In this document: in pieces, positions 1 to 5,110 of the stretch
Position numbering within the stretch: position 1 is the stretch's first letter
How the letters are laid out: every line of letters starts with the position of its first letter
Assembly: GCA_002493395.1 (NCBI GenBank)
Contig: DKYS01000128.1
Location: 1 to 5,110 of the forward strand
From: Turicibacter sp. UBA7094
GTDB lineage: Bacteria > Bacillota_I > Bacilli_A > MOL361 > Turicibacteraceae
Length of the DNA stretch: 5,110 bases
Reading direction: 5' to 3'
Program-made: the position numbers and the translations under genes
Notes under the pieces: model-generated
What the model saw: the letters and a program-made list of their open reading frames with translations, nothing else
Told to the model about the DNA's origin: nothing
The model's database searches: none

Positions 1-15
1 GTCCGTTGATCTCTA

Positions 16-756
16 TTATTTATGTAAACAATCAAAAATCTGCTTTTGCTCGGCTAACGTGACGCGAGTTGAGGAAGTGATATACAACGGCTCATTGTCT
101 TGATTAAGCGTCGTGTAAATATCTCCTGTTACATTTGAACCGTAAGTTAATTTAATCACCTTGTCTTCTCCTTTAAGCGTATACACATGCATCACTTCAT
201 CCATATCCCCAACGACAAAAGAATAATCTGTAACTTCGGATTGGTCTTCATTGACTTCATCACTTACTTCAGGCTCGCTATCGAACAGTGAACGAATTTC
301 ATCGATTGTTACCCCCTCTTGACTCATCCGGCTAGCAACTTCCTGATAATTTTCTTGCATCTTAGTCGATGTTTCATTTAAAAGATTTCTAACCTCTTCA
401 TCCTTTGCAACAACTGAAGTTTTACTTACCATATTCTCCTGTGCAACTGTTAATTCACTCTTCGAATCGTGCCAATCATACATGAGGCTAGCGACTTGGT
501 CCGCACTGACTTCAACAGTTAACTTCTCATCCCCTTTTTCGAAGACTTTAATTGTTCCTAAATCCTCGGTCACCTCTCCCAACGTTTGAGGGAGTTTGTT
601 TACAGTGAGGCTTTCCCCCTGCGCTAAGACTTCTGACGTTTTAAAATAATAATCACTTAAACTTTCCGACTTTTCCTGTGAATGCGGCGATTGGCATCCT
701 CCAACCCATAAACTTAAAGCAACGACAGCCATTATTCCTATTTTCTTCAACTTCAT
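16..756 (-). CDS. Putative secreted lipoprotein of unknown function
   Basis: A 246-residue protein that I cannot assign to a family. The first ~20 residues form a lipoprotein signal peptide: a basic start (MKLKK), a hydrophobic core (IGIMAVVALSLWV) and a lipobox VGGC. This predicts diacylglyceryl modification at Cys21 and anchoring to the outer face of the membrane. The mature part is acidic and hydrophilic with no further membrane segment. A helical, Glu/Gln-rich middle (about 100-165) is followed by a beta-rich C-terminal third with alternating hydrophobic residues (YSFVVGDMDEVMHVYTLKG). The ATG at 756 is supported by an AGG core 8 bases upstream and by the position of the signal peptide. 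The gene ends in TAA at 16-18; any terminator lies outside the window. The start overlaps the end of a short upstream reading frame as ATGA, hinting at translational coupling. The lipoprotein call is secure; the function is unknown. Confidence 0.88.
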   Translation of the reverse strand: MKLKKIGIMAVVALSLWVGGCQSPHSQEKSESLSDYYFKTSEVLAQGESLTVNKLPQTLGEVTEDLGTIKVFEKGDEKLTVEVSADQVASLMYDWHDSKSELTVAQENMVSKTSVVAKDEEVRNLLNETSTKMQENYQEVASRMSQEGVTIDEIRSLFDSEPEVSDEVNEDQSEVTDYSFVVGDMDEVMHVYTLKGEDKVIKLTYGSNVTGDIYTTLNQDNEPLYITSSTRVTLAEQKQIFDCLHK

Positions 757-836
757 CCCTCTTTCCTACCTTCATCCATTTCTTGTAATCGTCCATTTAC
801 TTCTTTAATTAGCCCACCTAATTGTTTAAACTAATA

Positions 837-845
837 ATTCTACCA
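837..845 (-). promoter_or_regulatory. Candidate extended -10 promoter for the lipoprotein gene
   Basis: On the minus strand the sequence reads TGG-TAGAAT, an extended -10 (TGn) with five of six matches to TATAAT. No good -35 is present at 17 bases. It would give a leader of about 75 bases before the ATG at 756. It overlaps the end of the possible small ORF, so both readings may not be functional. Confidence 0.4.
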
Positions 846-919
846 CACTTAAAAGGAAGTTTAATAAACTACCCATGATCCCTGCATCCGTGAAGTTATC
901 TAAGCTTGCAGCAAGTTTA

Positions 920-948
920 CATCGTTTCGCACACACGAATAACCGATG
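920..948. other. Stem-loop in the putative lipoprotein leader
   Basis: CATCG (920-924) can pair with CGATG (944-948), and inside it TTCG (926-929) pairs with CGAA (936-939) around a six-base loop. An asymmetric internal loop lies between the two helices. No T-run follows on either strand, so it is not a terminator. If the promoter at 1002-1010 is used, the hairpin lies in the 5' part of the transcript. It matches no riboswitch class I can recall. Confidence 0.35.
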
Positions 949-1001
949 ATAAGTCTGTTCCGTCTCTAATACAATCCCCTTTCTATTTTAATAATACCTT
1001 C

Positions 1002-1010
1002 ATTATAACA
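1002..1010 (-). promoter_or_regulatory. Extended -10 promoter reading towards the lipoprotein
   Basis: The minus strand reads TGT-TATAAT, a perfect -10 hexamer with the TGn extension, set in AT-rich DNA. No TTGACA-like -35 sits at the usual distance (a TTGAAA is only 13 bases away), as is often seen with extended -10 promoters. Transcription would start near 995 and run about 240 bases before the lipoprotein ATG. That leaves a long leader or room for the possible small ORF. Confidence 0.5.
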
Positions 1011-1090
1011 AAAATTTACATTTCAATCACTTCTGATAATTGAAAAATATGGTTATTACTGAATGTTTTAATTAATTGTTAGAATCTCTA

Positions 1091-1240
1091 TTATTTTAGC
1101 AGTTCATTTAAATGACGAACTAACCTTTTATCTCAGGCGAGACTCACAGTTAATCCTTCAATCATTCTAAACTTCGAACATGGCACCTCAAAGAGTTGCA
1201 TGAACCACTTGACATCTATATACCATTTAACATGAGAAAA
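1091..1240 (-). pseudogene. Possible decayed coding remnant
   Basis: One minus-strand frame is open from about 1240 to a TGA at 1133-1135, and after that stop it stays open to a TAA at 1091-1093. The first part includes an ATG at 1201 reading MQLFEVPCSKFRMIEGLTVS; the part after the stop reads DKRLVRHLNELLK. The amino acid mix is protein-like and not what low-complexity spacer usually gives. However, there is no ribosome site at the ATG, the frame runs straight out of the terminator T-run at 1234-1243, and I recognise no family. It may be a relic of a gene or insertion sequence, or chance. Confidence 0.2.
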
Positions 1241-1278
1241 AAAGCAACTCCCATGGATTTCTCCATGCGAGTTGCTTT
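1241..1278 (-). terminator. Strong intrinsic terminator for the glycosyltransferase
   Basis: AAAGCAACTC (1241-1250) pairs with GAGTTGCTTT (1269-1278). After a single C-C mismatch, CATGGA (1252-1257) pairs with TCCATG (1262-1267) around a four-base loop. On the minus strand the hairpin is followed by seven T residues (1234-1243 read in reverse). No T-run follows on the plus strand. It lies about 80 bases past the glycosyltransferase stop codon. Confidence 0.88.
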
Positions 1279-1324
1279 AATGGGGATTACGATTTATTTA
1301 ATGGAAGTTCCCTATTTGAGACGT

Positions 1325-1355
1325 AAAAAATTGATTTCAAAAAGAAATCATTTTT
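1325..1355 (-). terminator. AT-rich hairpin directly after the glycosyltransferase stop
   Basis: TGATTTC (1332-1338) pairs with GAAATCA (1344-1350) around a five-A loop. The flanking A-run (1325-1330) and T-run (1351-1355) extend the stem past one unpaired base. In minus-strand RNA the stem is followed by a run of six U residues. It begins two bases after the TAG stop. It is weaker than the hairpin at 1241-1278 because no G-C-rich core is present. The two are probably tandem terminators. Confidence 0.55.
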
Positions 1356-1357
1356 CT

Positions 1358-2434
1358 CTATTTTAACTCTTTCGCGATTAATTCATAATTCGCTTGAAGT
1401 CTTTTATTTTTAGGCGAACAATTGAGAGCACGTTGCGCGTAAATTAGGGCCTGTTCATAGTTGCCAAGATAATACTGACTAATCGCTCCCAAATCATATG
1501 GGGTTGCATCCCATGAACTTGGATCGGTAATGTATGAAAGAGGCCGATCTTTAATCTGTAGTGCCTTTTCAATGGCATAACTCACTCCAAACCAGTCAGA
1601 TTCCTTATAAAATTGCATCGCGAGTTGAATGTATCCCTCCCGCAAATGAGGGGCTTCCTTAATCGCCCTAAAGAACCATGCTTTCGCCATTTCGCTATCT
1701 TTAAGCGCAGCATAAGATTTGGCAATGTATCTCATCGAAGCTGCCCGCTCCGCATCCCATACCGCCGTAGGTAAACTTAAGTGATGCTTAAGCGTTGTAA
1801 TGGCTTCATCATATCGATGGTAATAAAAATATTCACGTCCTAGATAGTGAACATTTCGATCATCGTTTGGCTCCTCCTTAACCGATAACTCAAGAAGCGG
1901 TAAATACTGACTTCTAGACTTCGATCGATCGGGATAATGATTTAATTGAATGCCTGTTAAATAAACCACCTGTTCAAATCCCTCTCCTAAATACTCCAAT
2001 ACTTCATGAACAGGATGCGTCCATTGATAATTTAAACGCGTATGAATTTTATCATAATTAAATACAGACCCTTCGGTCCCATCCTCATTAAAACTCCATG
2101 TATAACGGTAATGCCCTCTTGTCGTGCCTTTTTTCCATTGCTTCTCAATAATTTCGCGCCATCCAGGTTCTAACACTTCGTCTAAATCCGTGCACACACA
2201 AACATCGCAATCCTCAGGCACGAGTTTTAACGACTCATTTCGCGCCACATCAAAACGCCAAGGATCAATCACTTTTTGTTCAACGATGACCCCACGGGCG
2301 TTTAAAAGGTCAACGGTTTGATCAGTTGACCCCGTATCTAGAACATAAATTTGATCTGCCTCAGACATAGAATCCACCCAGCGGTTAACAAACTGCTCTT
2401 CGTCTTTACAAATGGCGTACACACATATTTTCAT
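1358..2434 (-). CDS. Family 2 glycosyltransferase with C-terminal TPR region
   Basis: A 358-residue cytosolic protein. The N-terminal half is a GT2 (GT-A fold) domain expected to transfer a sugar from a nucleotide-sugar donor. It shows CKDEE (9-13), the DTGSTD loop (33-38), FDVARN (61-66), a metal-binding DxD-type DLDE (83-86) and HPVHE (140-144). A linker follows (HYPDRSKSRSQYLPLL, about 166-181), then helical TPR-like repeats from about 185 to the end, the last being YYLGNYEQALIYAQRALNCS. No signal peptide or membrane helix is visible. This order resembles the SunS group that glycosylates bacteriocin cysteines, as well as many GT2-TPR proteins of unknown target, and no peptide gene lies beside it. 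I start it at the ATG at 2434, which has GGGGAGGGG five bases upstream. The in-frame TTG at 2449 would translate that ribosome site. Family is secure; the acceptor is unknown. Confidence 0.9.
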   Translation of the reverse strand: MKICVYAICKDEEQFVNRWVDSMSEADQIYVLDTGSTDQTVDLLNARGVIVEQKVIDPWRFDVARNESLKLVPEDCDVCVCTDLDEVLEPGWREIIEKQWKKGTTRGHYRYTWSFNEDGTEGSVFNYDKIHTRLNYQWTHPVHEVLEYLGEGFEQVVYLTGIQLNHYPDRSKSRSQYLPLLELSVKEEPNDDRNVHYLGREYFYYHRYDEAITTLKHHLSLPTAVWDAERAASMRYIAKSYAALKDSEMAKAWFFRAIKEAPHLREGYIQLAMQFYKESDWFGVSYAIEKALQIKDRPLSYITDPSSWDATPYDLGAISQYYLGNYEQALIYAQRALNCSPKNKRLQANYELIAKELK

Positions 2435-2489
2435 AGTACCCCTCCCCAATAATCCCTTCTCCCCTACATTCTATTCAAAATTTTTGCTT

Positions 2490-2519
2490 TTTATGACTCC
2501 ATTCATGAGATTCTGACAA
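2490..2519 (-). promoter_or_regulatory. Candidate promoter of the glycosyltransferase gene
   Basis: On the minus strand TTGTCA (2514-2519; five of six to TTGACA) is followed after 18 bases by CATAAA (2490-2495; four of six to TATAAT). It sits about 56 bases before the ATG at 2434. It is a modest match. The gene could also be read from the zinc-ribbon gene upstream, because no clear terminator lies in the 126-base gap between them. Confidence 0.35.
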
Positions 2520-2560
2520 AATAGCCCCACCTATCTCCCCTGTTTGAATACTTCTATTAC

Positions 2561-2953
2561 TTAAGTTCTTTTAATAAAAGTATGACGACATTTTGGACAC
2601 GTAATTTCAATCTTACCTTTTTTTCGTGGAACGCGAAGTTGTTGTCCACACTCCTTACATTTAAAATAACGATAGGCACGTCTTGCCTTTAACTGACGAT
2701 ATCGATTCATTAATCTCGTTTGAATCGGATACCAGTATTTTAAAAATAAAATATTTTCTTGATGGCGTTTAATCTTATTCTTCGATAAAGCCCGGTAATA
2801 ACACCACACTAACGGAACTAACGAAATAAAACGCAAAATAGACCAACGAAACAAGCTGCCAATGACCACTAAAACAATAGACAAAATGAATAATGCCAGG
2901 GATAAATGGTCAACTCCTGTTCGTCCCTCCATAAATTTCTTGAAACGATCCAA
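2561..2953 (-). CDS. Two-helix membrane protein with C-terminal zinc ribbon
   Basis: A 130-residue protein of unknown function. A short N-terminal region (MDRFKKFMEGRTGVDHLS) is followed by two close hydrophobic helices (about 17-35 and 39-53), a basic linker, and a zinc ribbon with two CxxC pairs at Cys99/102 (CKECG) and Cys119/122 (CPKC). The ribbon presumably sits in the cytoplasm beside the many Lys/Arg residues. Small proteins of this layout with a similar N-terminus occur in many Firmicutes without assigned function. The start is the TTG at 2953, with an ideal AAGGAGGT seven bases upstream. The frame stays open to a TTG at 3034, but that extra stretch contains a -10 TATAAT and has no good ribosome site of its own. 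It is divergent from cardiolipin synthase and lies upstream of the glycosyltransferase on the same strand. Confidence 0.82.
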   Translation of the reverse strand: MDRFKKFMEGRTGVDHLSLALFILSIVLVVIGSLFRWSILRFISLVPLVWCYYRALSKNKIKRHQENILFLKYWYPIQTRLMNRYRQLKARRAYRYFKCKECGQQLRVPRKKGKIEITCPKCRHTFIKRT

Positions 2954-2960
2954 ATCCAAT

Positions 2961-2968
2961 ACCTCCTT
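2961..2968 (-). promoter_or_regulatory. Ribosome binding site that fixes the zinc-ribbon protein start
   Basis: The minus strand reads AAGGAGGT, a full anti-16S match, seven bases before the TTG at 2953. The other in-frame TTG at 2958 is only two bases away, too close. This makes TTG 2953 the most likely start and the longer open frame upstream untranslated leader. Confidence 0.8.
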
Positions 2969-3004
2969 TTTCCCACCATCTTTCATATGGGCAATCCACT
3001 TTTC

Positions 3005-3034
3005 ATTATACTTCATCTCCACAAGCGGGTTCAA
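3005..3034 (-). promoter_or_regulatory. Promoter of the zinc-ribbon protein gene
   Basis: On the minus strand TTGAAC (3029-3034; four of six to TTGACA) is followed after 18 bases by a perfect TATAAT (3005-3010). Transcription would start near 2997 and give a leader of about 44 bases before the TTG start. It overlaps the frame-open extension of the gene, which argues that the extension is not translated. Confidence 0.6.
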
Positions 3035-3128
3035 ACGTTCGGCGAGTTTAAAAAGAATACAGTTGTTACCACCTGCGCGAGCATAAATCAGAAATTCAAC
3101 TCATATACAAACAGAGGACACCTTTTAT

Positions 3129-3157
3129 TTGACAAGACTTTGAAGCTTTCTTAAACT
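3129..3157 (+). promoter_or_regulatory. Possible second, upstream promoter for cardiolipin synthase
   Basis: A perfect TTGACA (3129-3134) is followed after 17 bases by TAAACT (3152-3157), four of six to TATAAT. It would start transcription about 100 bases ahead of the coding region. The weak -10 makes it less certain than the extended -10 promoter downstream. Confidence 0.3.
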
Positions 3158-3186
3158 CGCTCAACAGGTTGCTATTCATAATCTTG

Positions 3187-3215
3187 TTTACGAGTGCTTA
3201 TTGTTTTGTTATAAT
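3187..3215 (+). promoter_or_regulatory. Main promoter of cardiolipin synthase (extended -10)
   Basis: TGT-TATAAT (3207-3215) is a perfect -10 with TGn extension. TTTACG (3187-3192), four of six to TTGACA, lies at the ideal 17-base spacing. Transcription would start near 3222, about 40 bases before the GTG start, and include the ribosome site AAGGAG (3245-3250). Confidence 0.7.
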
Positions 3216-3260
3216 AAATTCCATTATATGCATCACTTTTTAAAAAGGAGAGACTAACGA

Positions 3261-4796
3261 GTGAAAAAAGTTTTAAGAATTCTTTTAGGACCTATTGGAT
3301 TCAGTGGACTTTTAATTGCCCTGCAAGCCCTTACTTTAATTATTGTTATTGCCTGGTTCCAGCAATACTTTGTTTACTTTTATGCCTTTTGTATTATCCT
3401 AAGCGTCATTGTTGTCATGACGATTGTTAATAATCGATTAAATCCCGCTTATAAAATTGCATGGATTATTCCTATTATGGCCTTTCCTATTTTTGGGGGA
3501 CTTTTTTATCTACTATTTGGAAGTGAATATCTGAAGAAAAAATTTTTAAATGAAATGTTGCCGATCCTAAAAAAAATGAACTGGCATTTACAACAAAACG
3601 AAGAGGCCTTTTCTAATCTTGAAAAAATCGATCAACGAGCGGCTAATCAATCCGCCTATATGAGCAACTATGCCATGTGTCCTGTTTACCAAAATACGAC
3701 AAGTGAATATTTAAACATCGGAGAGAAAAAATTTGAGCGCTTAATCAAAGAACTTAAAGAAGCCAGACACTATATTTTCTTAGAATATTTCATTATTGAA
3801 GAAGGACTCATGTGGAATAGTATCCTTGAAATTTTAAAAGAAAAAGCGGCAGCGGGCGTTGATGTACGCGTCATTTATGATGGATTCGGTTGCTTATTTA
3901 CACTTCCAACAGACTATCAACAACAACTTGAACGAATGGGTATCAAATGTTGTATTTTCAATCCATTTGTTCCCCTTCTAACGATCCGTATGAATAATCG
4001 AGACCACCGTAAAATCTGTGTCATTGATGGACATACCGCCTTTACGGGAGGGATTAACTTAGCCGATGAATACATTAACGCGATTAACAAACACGGCCAT
4101 TGGAAGGACAATGCCATTATGATTAAAGGAGATGCCGTTTGGAGTTTTACGGTGATGTTTTTAACGATGTGGGGATATATTAGAAAAGTGAATGAAGACT
4201 TTGAAAACTTCAAACCGCATATCTATCACCCCGCCCCGTTTGGAAACGATGGATTTGTCCAACCTTATACAGACTCACCATTAGACCGTGAAACCGTCGG
4301 CGCAAATGTTTACCTCAACCTCATTAATCATGCAAAATCCTATGTTTACATTACGACTCCTTATTTAATTCTAGATCATGAAATGACAATGGCCCTTTCG
4401 CAAGCTGCAAAACGAAACGTTGATGTTAAAATTATTACCCCTCATCATGGGGATAAATGGTACGTTCATAGCGTTACGCGAGCCAATTACGCAGAGCTTA
4501 TTGATAATGGTGTCAAAATTTACGAATATGAACCCGGATTTATTCACGCTAAAAATTTCATTGTTGATGATGAATACGCAGTAATTGGAACCATTAATTT
4601 AGACTACCGTAGTCTTTATCTTCACTATGAATGTGCGACTTGGTTATATCAGACAAAAAGTGTTTTAGACATCCGAGATGATTATTTAAAGACACTCGAT
4701 GTTTCAATTCCAGTGGGTGCAAACGATTTACAGAAGATCCCGTGGTACACTAAAATAATGTATGCTTTTTTAAGAATTTTTGCCCCATTAATGTAA
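3261..4796 (+). CDS. cls: Cardiolipin synthase (phospholipase D family)
   Basis: A 511-residue, full-length membrane enzyme that joins two phosphatidylglycerol molecules into cardiolipin and glycerol at the inner face of the cytoplasmic membrane. The N-terminal PLDc_N region has hydrophobic stretches at about 8-33, 36-57 and 66-86 (the last with the family-typical NPAYKIAWII and FPIFGGLFYLLFG). Two phospholipase D domains follow, each with its catalytic HxKx4D motif: HRKICVID (249-256), followed by the GGINLADEY stretch, and HAKNFIVD (429-436), followed by GTINLDYRSL (443-452). No key residue is missing. The start is GTG at 3261, with AAGGAG ten bases upstream. The gene stands alone with its own promoter and terminator, divergent from the zinc-ribbon gene. 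Many Bacillota carry more than one cls paralogue, so the number of the gene cannot be given. Confidence 0.96.
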   Translation: MKKVLRILLGPIGFSGLLIALQALTLIIVIAWFQQYFVYFYAFCIILSVIVVMTIVNNRLNPAYKIAWIIPIMAFPIFGGLFYLLFGSEYLKKKFLNEMLPILKKMNWHLQQNEEAFSNLEKIDQRAANQSAYMSNYAMCPVYQNTTSEYLNIGEKKFERLIKELKEARHYIFLEYFIIEEGLMWNSILEILKEKAAAGVDVRVIYDGFGCLFTLPTDYQQQLERMGIKCCIFNPFVPLLTIRMNNRDHRKICVIDGHTAFTGGINLADEYINAINKHGHWKDNAIMIKGDAVWSFTVMFLTMWGYIRKVNEDFENFKPHIYHPAPFGNDGFVQPYTDSPLDRETVGANVYLNLINHAKSYVYITTPYLILDHEMTMALSQAAKRNVDVKIITPHHGDKWYVHSVTRANYAELIDNGVKIYEYEPGFIHAKNFIVDDEYAVIGTINLDYRSLYLHYECATWLYQTKSVLDIRDDYLKTLDVSIPVGANDLQKIPWYTKIMYAFLRIFAPLM

Positions 4797-4823
4797 AAGG
4801 GAGCCGCAATGGCTCCTTTTTTT
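4797..4823 (+). terminator. Terminator of cardiolipin synthase, possibly bidirectional
   Basis: Starting one base after the TAA stop, AAGGGAGCC (4797-4805) pairs with GGCTCCTTT (4811-4819), including one G-T pair, around the loop GCAAT. A run of seven T residues (4817-4823) follows. On the minus strand the hairpin is followed by only four T residues, so it could also help stop the convergent glycosylase gene whose TAG lies at 4829-4831. Confidence 0.9.
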
Positions 4824-4828
4824 AATCC

Positions 4829-5110
4829 CTAAAGATAGGTCAATATTTTCGCATAGGCGTCTTTTAAATCCTCATATCGAATCCGACGATTAGCTGGACT
4901 TGTTGAGGGTAAACCTATTGCCTCGATGCCGGTATCTTTATAACAGTATTTTTGATATAAATCAGTCGCCTTCTTCCCAGTTGTGAAAACGGCTGTTATT
5001 TGGGTCGTTTCAAGCAGTTTGGAAAAGTCATTTGGGACGGGATGCTTAATACTCGCATCTTCTGCCCCCTCAATCTCGCACGCCGCTAAAACATCCCAAA
5101 GGGCAAGATG
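4829..5110 (-). CDS. DNA-deoxyinosine (hypoxanthine) glycosylase, C-terminal part, cut by the window edge
   Basis: The last 93 residues of a gene whose start lies beyond position 5110; the frame is open to the edge and ends in TAG at 4829-4831. The fragment begins HLALWDVLAACE and contains VFTTGKKATDLY (41-52) and LPSTSPAN (67-74), the C-terminal active-site region typical of the hypoxanthine-DNA glycosylase branch of the uracil-DNA glycosylase superfamily. Such enzymes are about 160-170 residues long, so roughly 70 residues including the first catalytic motif are missing here. The family's role is to cut hypoxanthine, formed by adenine deamination, from DNA and start base excision repair. 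A mismatch-specific uracil glycosylase relative is the main alternative. The gene converges on cardiolipin synthase, with only 32 bases between the two stop codons. Confidence 0.8.
   Translation of the reverse strand, partial: HLALWDVLAACEIEGAEDASIKHPVPNDFSKLLETTQITAVFTTGKKATDLYQKYCYKDTGIEAIGLPSTSPANRRIRYEDLKDAYAKILTYL

Larger units (their letters stand above)
753..987 (-). pseudogene. Possible small ORF split by a frame change at a TAA codon, upstream of the lipoprotein
   Basis: Read on the minus strand, one frame is open from 987 to a TAA at 826-828. It contains an ATG at 876 giving the hydrophobic peptide MGSLLNFLLSVVELLV. Skipping one base at GTT-TAA-A moves into a second frame, KQLGGLIKEVNGRLQEMDEG followed by RKEG. 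This is open for 24 codons to a TGA at 753-755 that overlaps the lipoprotein ATG as ATGA. Together they would make a membrane helix followed by a charged amphipathic tail. Codon choice in both halves looks like that of the neighbouring genes. No good start is visible: the ATG at 876 has only a close AGGG before it, and the GTG at 936 has no ribosome site. It could be a gene broken by an indel, a case of +1 frameshifting, or chance openness in a leader RNA. I did not recognise a family. Confidence 0.3.

Noticed and set aside
902..918. Inverted repeat around CTTGC-A-GCAAG as a terminator
   Set aside because: The loop is too small without opening pairs, and no T-run follows on either strand.
1104..1115. 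TCATTTAAATGA, a perfect 12-base palindrome, as an operator
   Set aside because: It is AT-rich, about 100 bases upstream of the nearest promoter -10, and occurs once; chance is a sufficient explanation.
1140..1210. Possible tRNA because of a TTCGAAC-like stretch near 1174
   Set aside because: No cloverleaf arms can be paired around it and there is no acceptor stem or CCA end.
1209..1237. TTGACA on the plus strand at 1209-1214 as a promoter
   Set aside because: No -10 hexamer at 16-18 bases and no plus-strand gene downstream; the region runs into the terminator of the opposing gene.
2124..2321. Plus-strand reading frame inside the glycosyltransferase
   Set aside because: It lies wholly opposite the conserved GT2 motifs (DTGSTD, FDVARN, DLDE) and is a shadow of them.
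2435..2449. Alternative TTG start of the glycosyltransferase at 2449
   Set aside because: The extra five codons are the GGGGAGGGG ribosome site itself; the ATG at 2434 is correctly spaced from it and matches the usual family start just before CVYAICKDEE.
2862..3154. Two overlapping plus-strand reading frames opposite the zinc-ribbon gene
   Set aside because: They are antisense to a gene with clear helices and CxxC pairs, have no ribosome sites and give no recognisable protein.
3917..4213. Minus-strand reading frame inside cardiolipin synthase
   Set aside because: It is antisense to the first HKD domain and lacks a ribosome site or protein-like features.

Overview
The window looks like chromosomal DNA from a low-GC Bacillota. 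It is AT-rich by eye, has purine-rich Shine-Dalgarno sites, extended -10 promoters, a lipobox lipoprotein and a Bacillus-type cardiolipin synthase. The proteins remind me of Turicibacter and relatives, but that is an impression from sequence feel and not from a search. There is no rRNA, tRNA, CRISPR array or intact mobile element.

Layout. (i) 16-756 (-) encodes an unrecognised secreted lipoprotein. (ii) 757-1240 is a roughly 480-base gap with no intact gene. It holds two promoter-like sites reading towards the lipoprotein, a stem-loop, and two stretches on the minus strand that look like small or decayed reading frames. One reaches the lipoprotein start only through a frame change at a TAA codon and then overlaps it as ATGA. 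(iii) 1241-1355 holds two hairpin terminators closing the next gene. (iv) 1358-2434 (-) is a family 2 glycosyltransferase with a C-terminal TPR region. (v) 2561-2953 (-) is a 130-residue two-helix membrane protein with a C-terminal zinc ribbon. It is best started at a TTG codon, because the longer in-frame reading contains a good promoter and an ideal ribosome binding site. (vi) About 300 bases of divergent promoter region precede 3261-4796 (+), a full-length cardiolipin synthase with both HKD motifs. (vii) A hairpin terminator separates it from a convergent gene cut by the window edge at 4829-5110 (-), the C-terminal part of a DNA-deoxyinosine (hypoxanthine) glycosylase of the uracil-DNA glycosylase superfamily.

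How the genes relate. The zinc-ribbon gene and the glycosyltransferase are on one strand with no convincing terminator between them, so read-through is possible, although the glycosyltransferase also has a candidate promoter of its own. Cardiolipin synthase is a single-gene unit with its own extended -10 promoter and terminator. Several genes concern the cell envelope (lipoprotein, membrane zinc-ribbon protein, cardiolipin synthase, possibly the glycosyltransferase), but nothing shows that they form one pathway. I see no strong evidence of a new multi-gene system. The items most worth checking are the frameshifted small ORF ahead of the lipoprotein and the orphan TPR glycosyltransferase.
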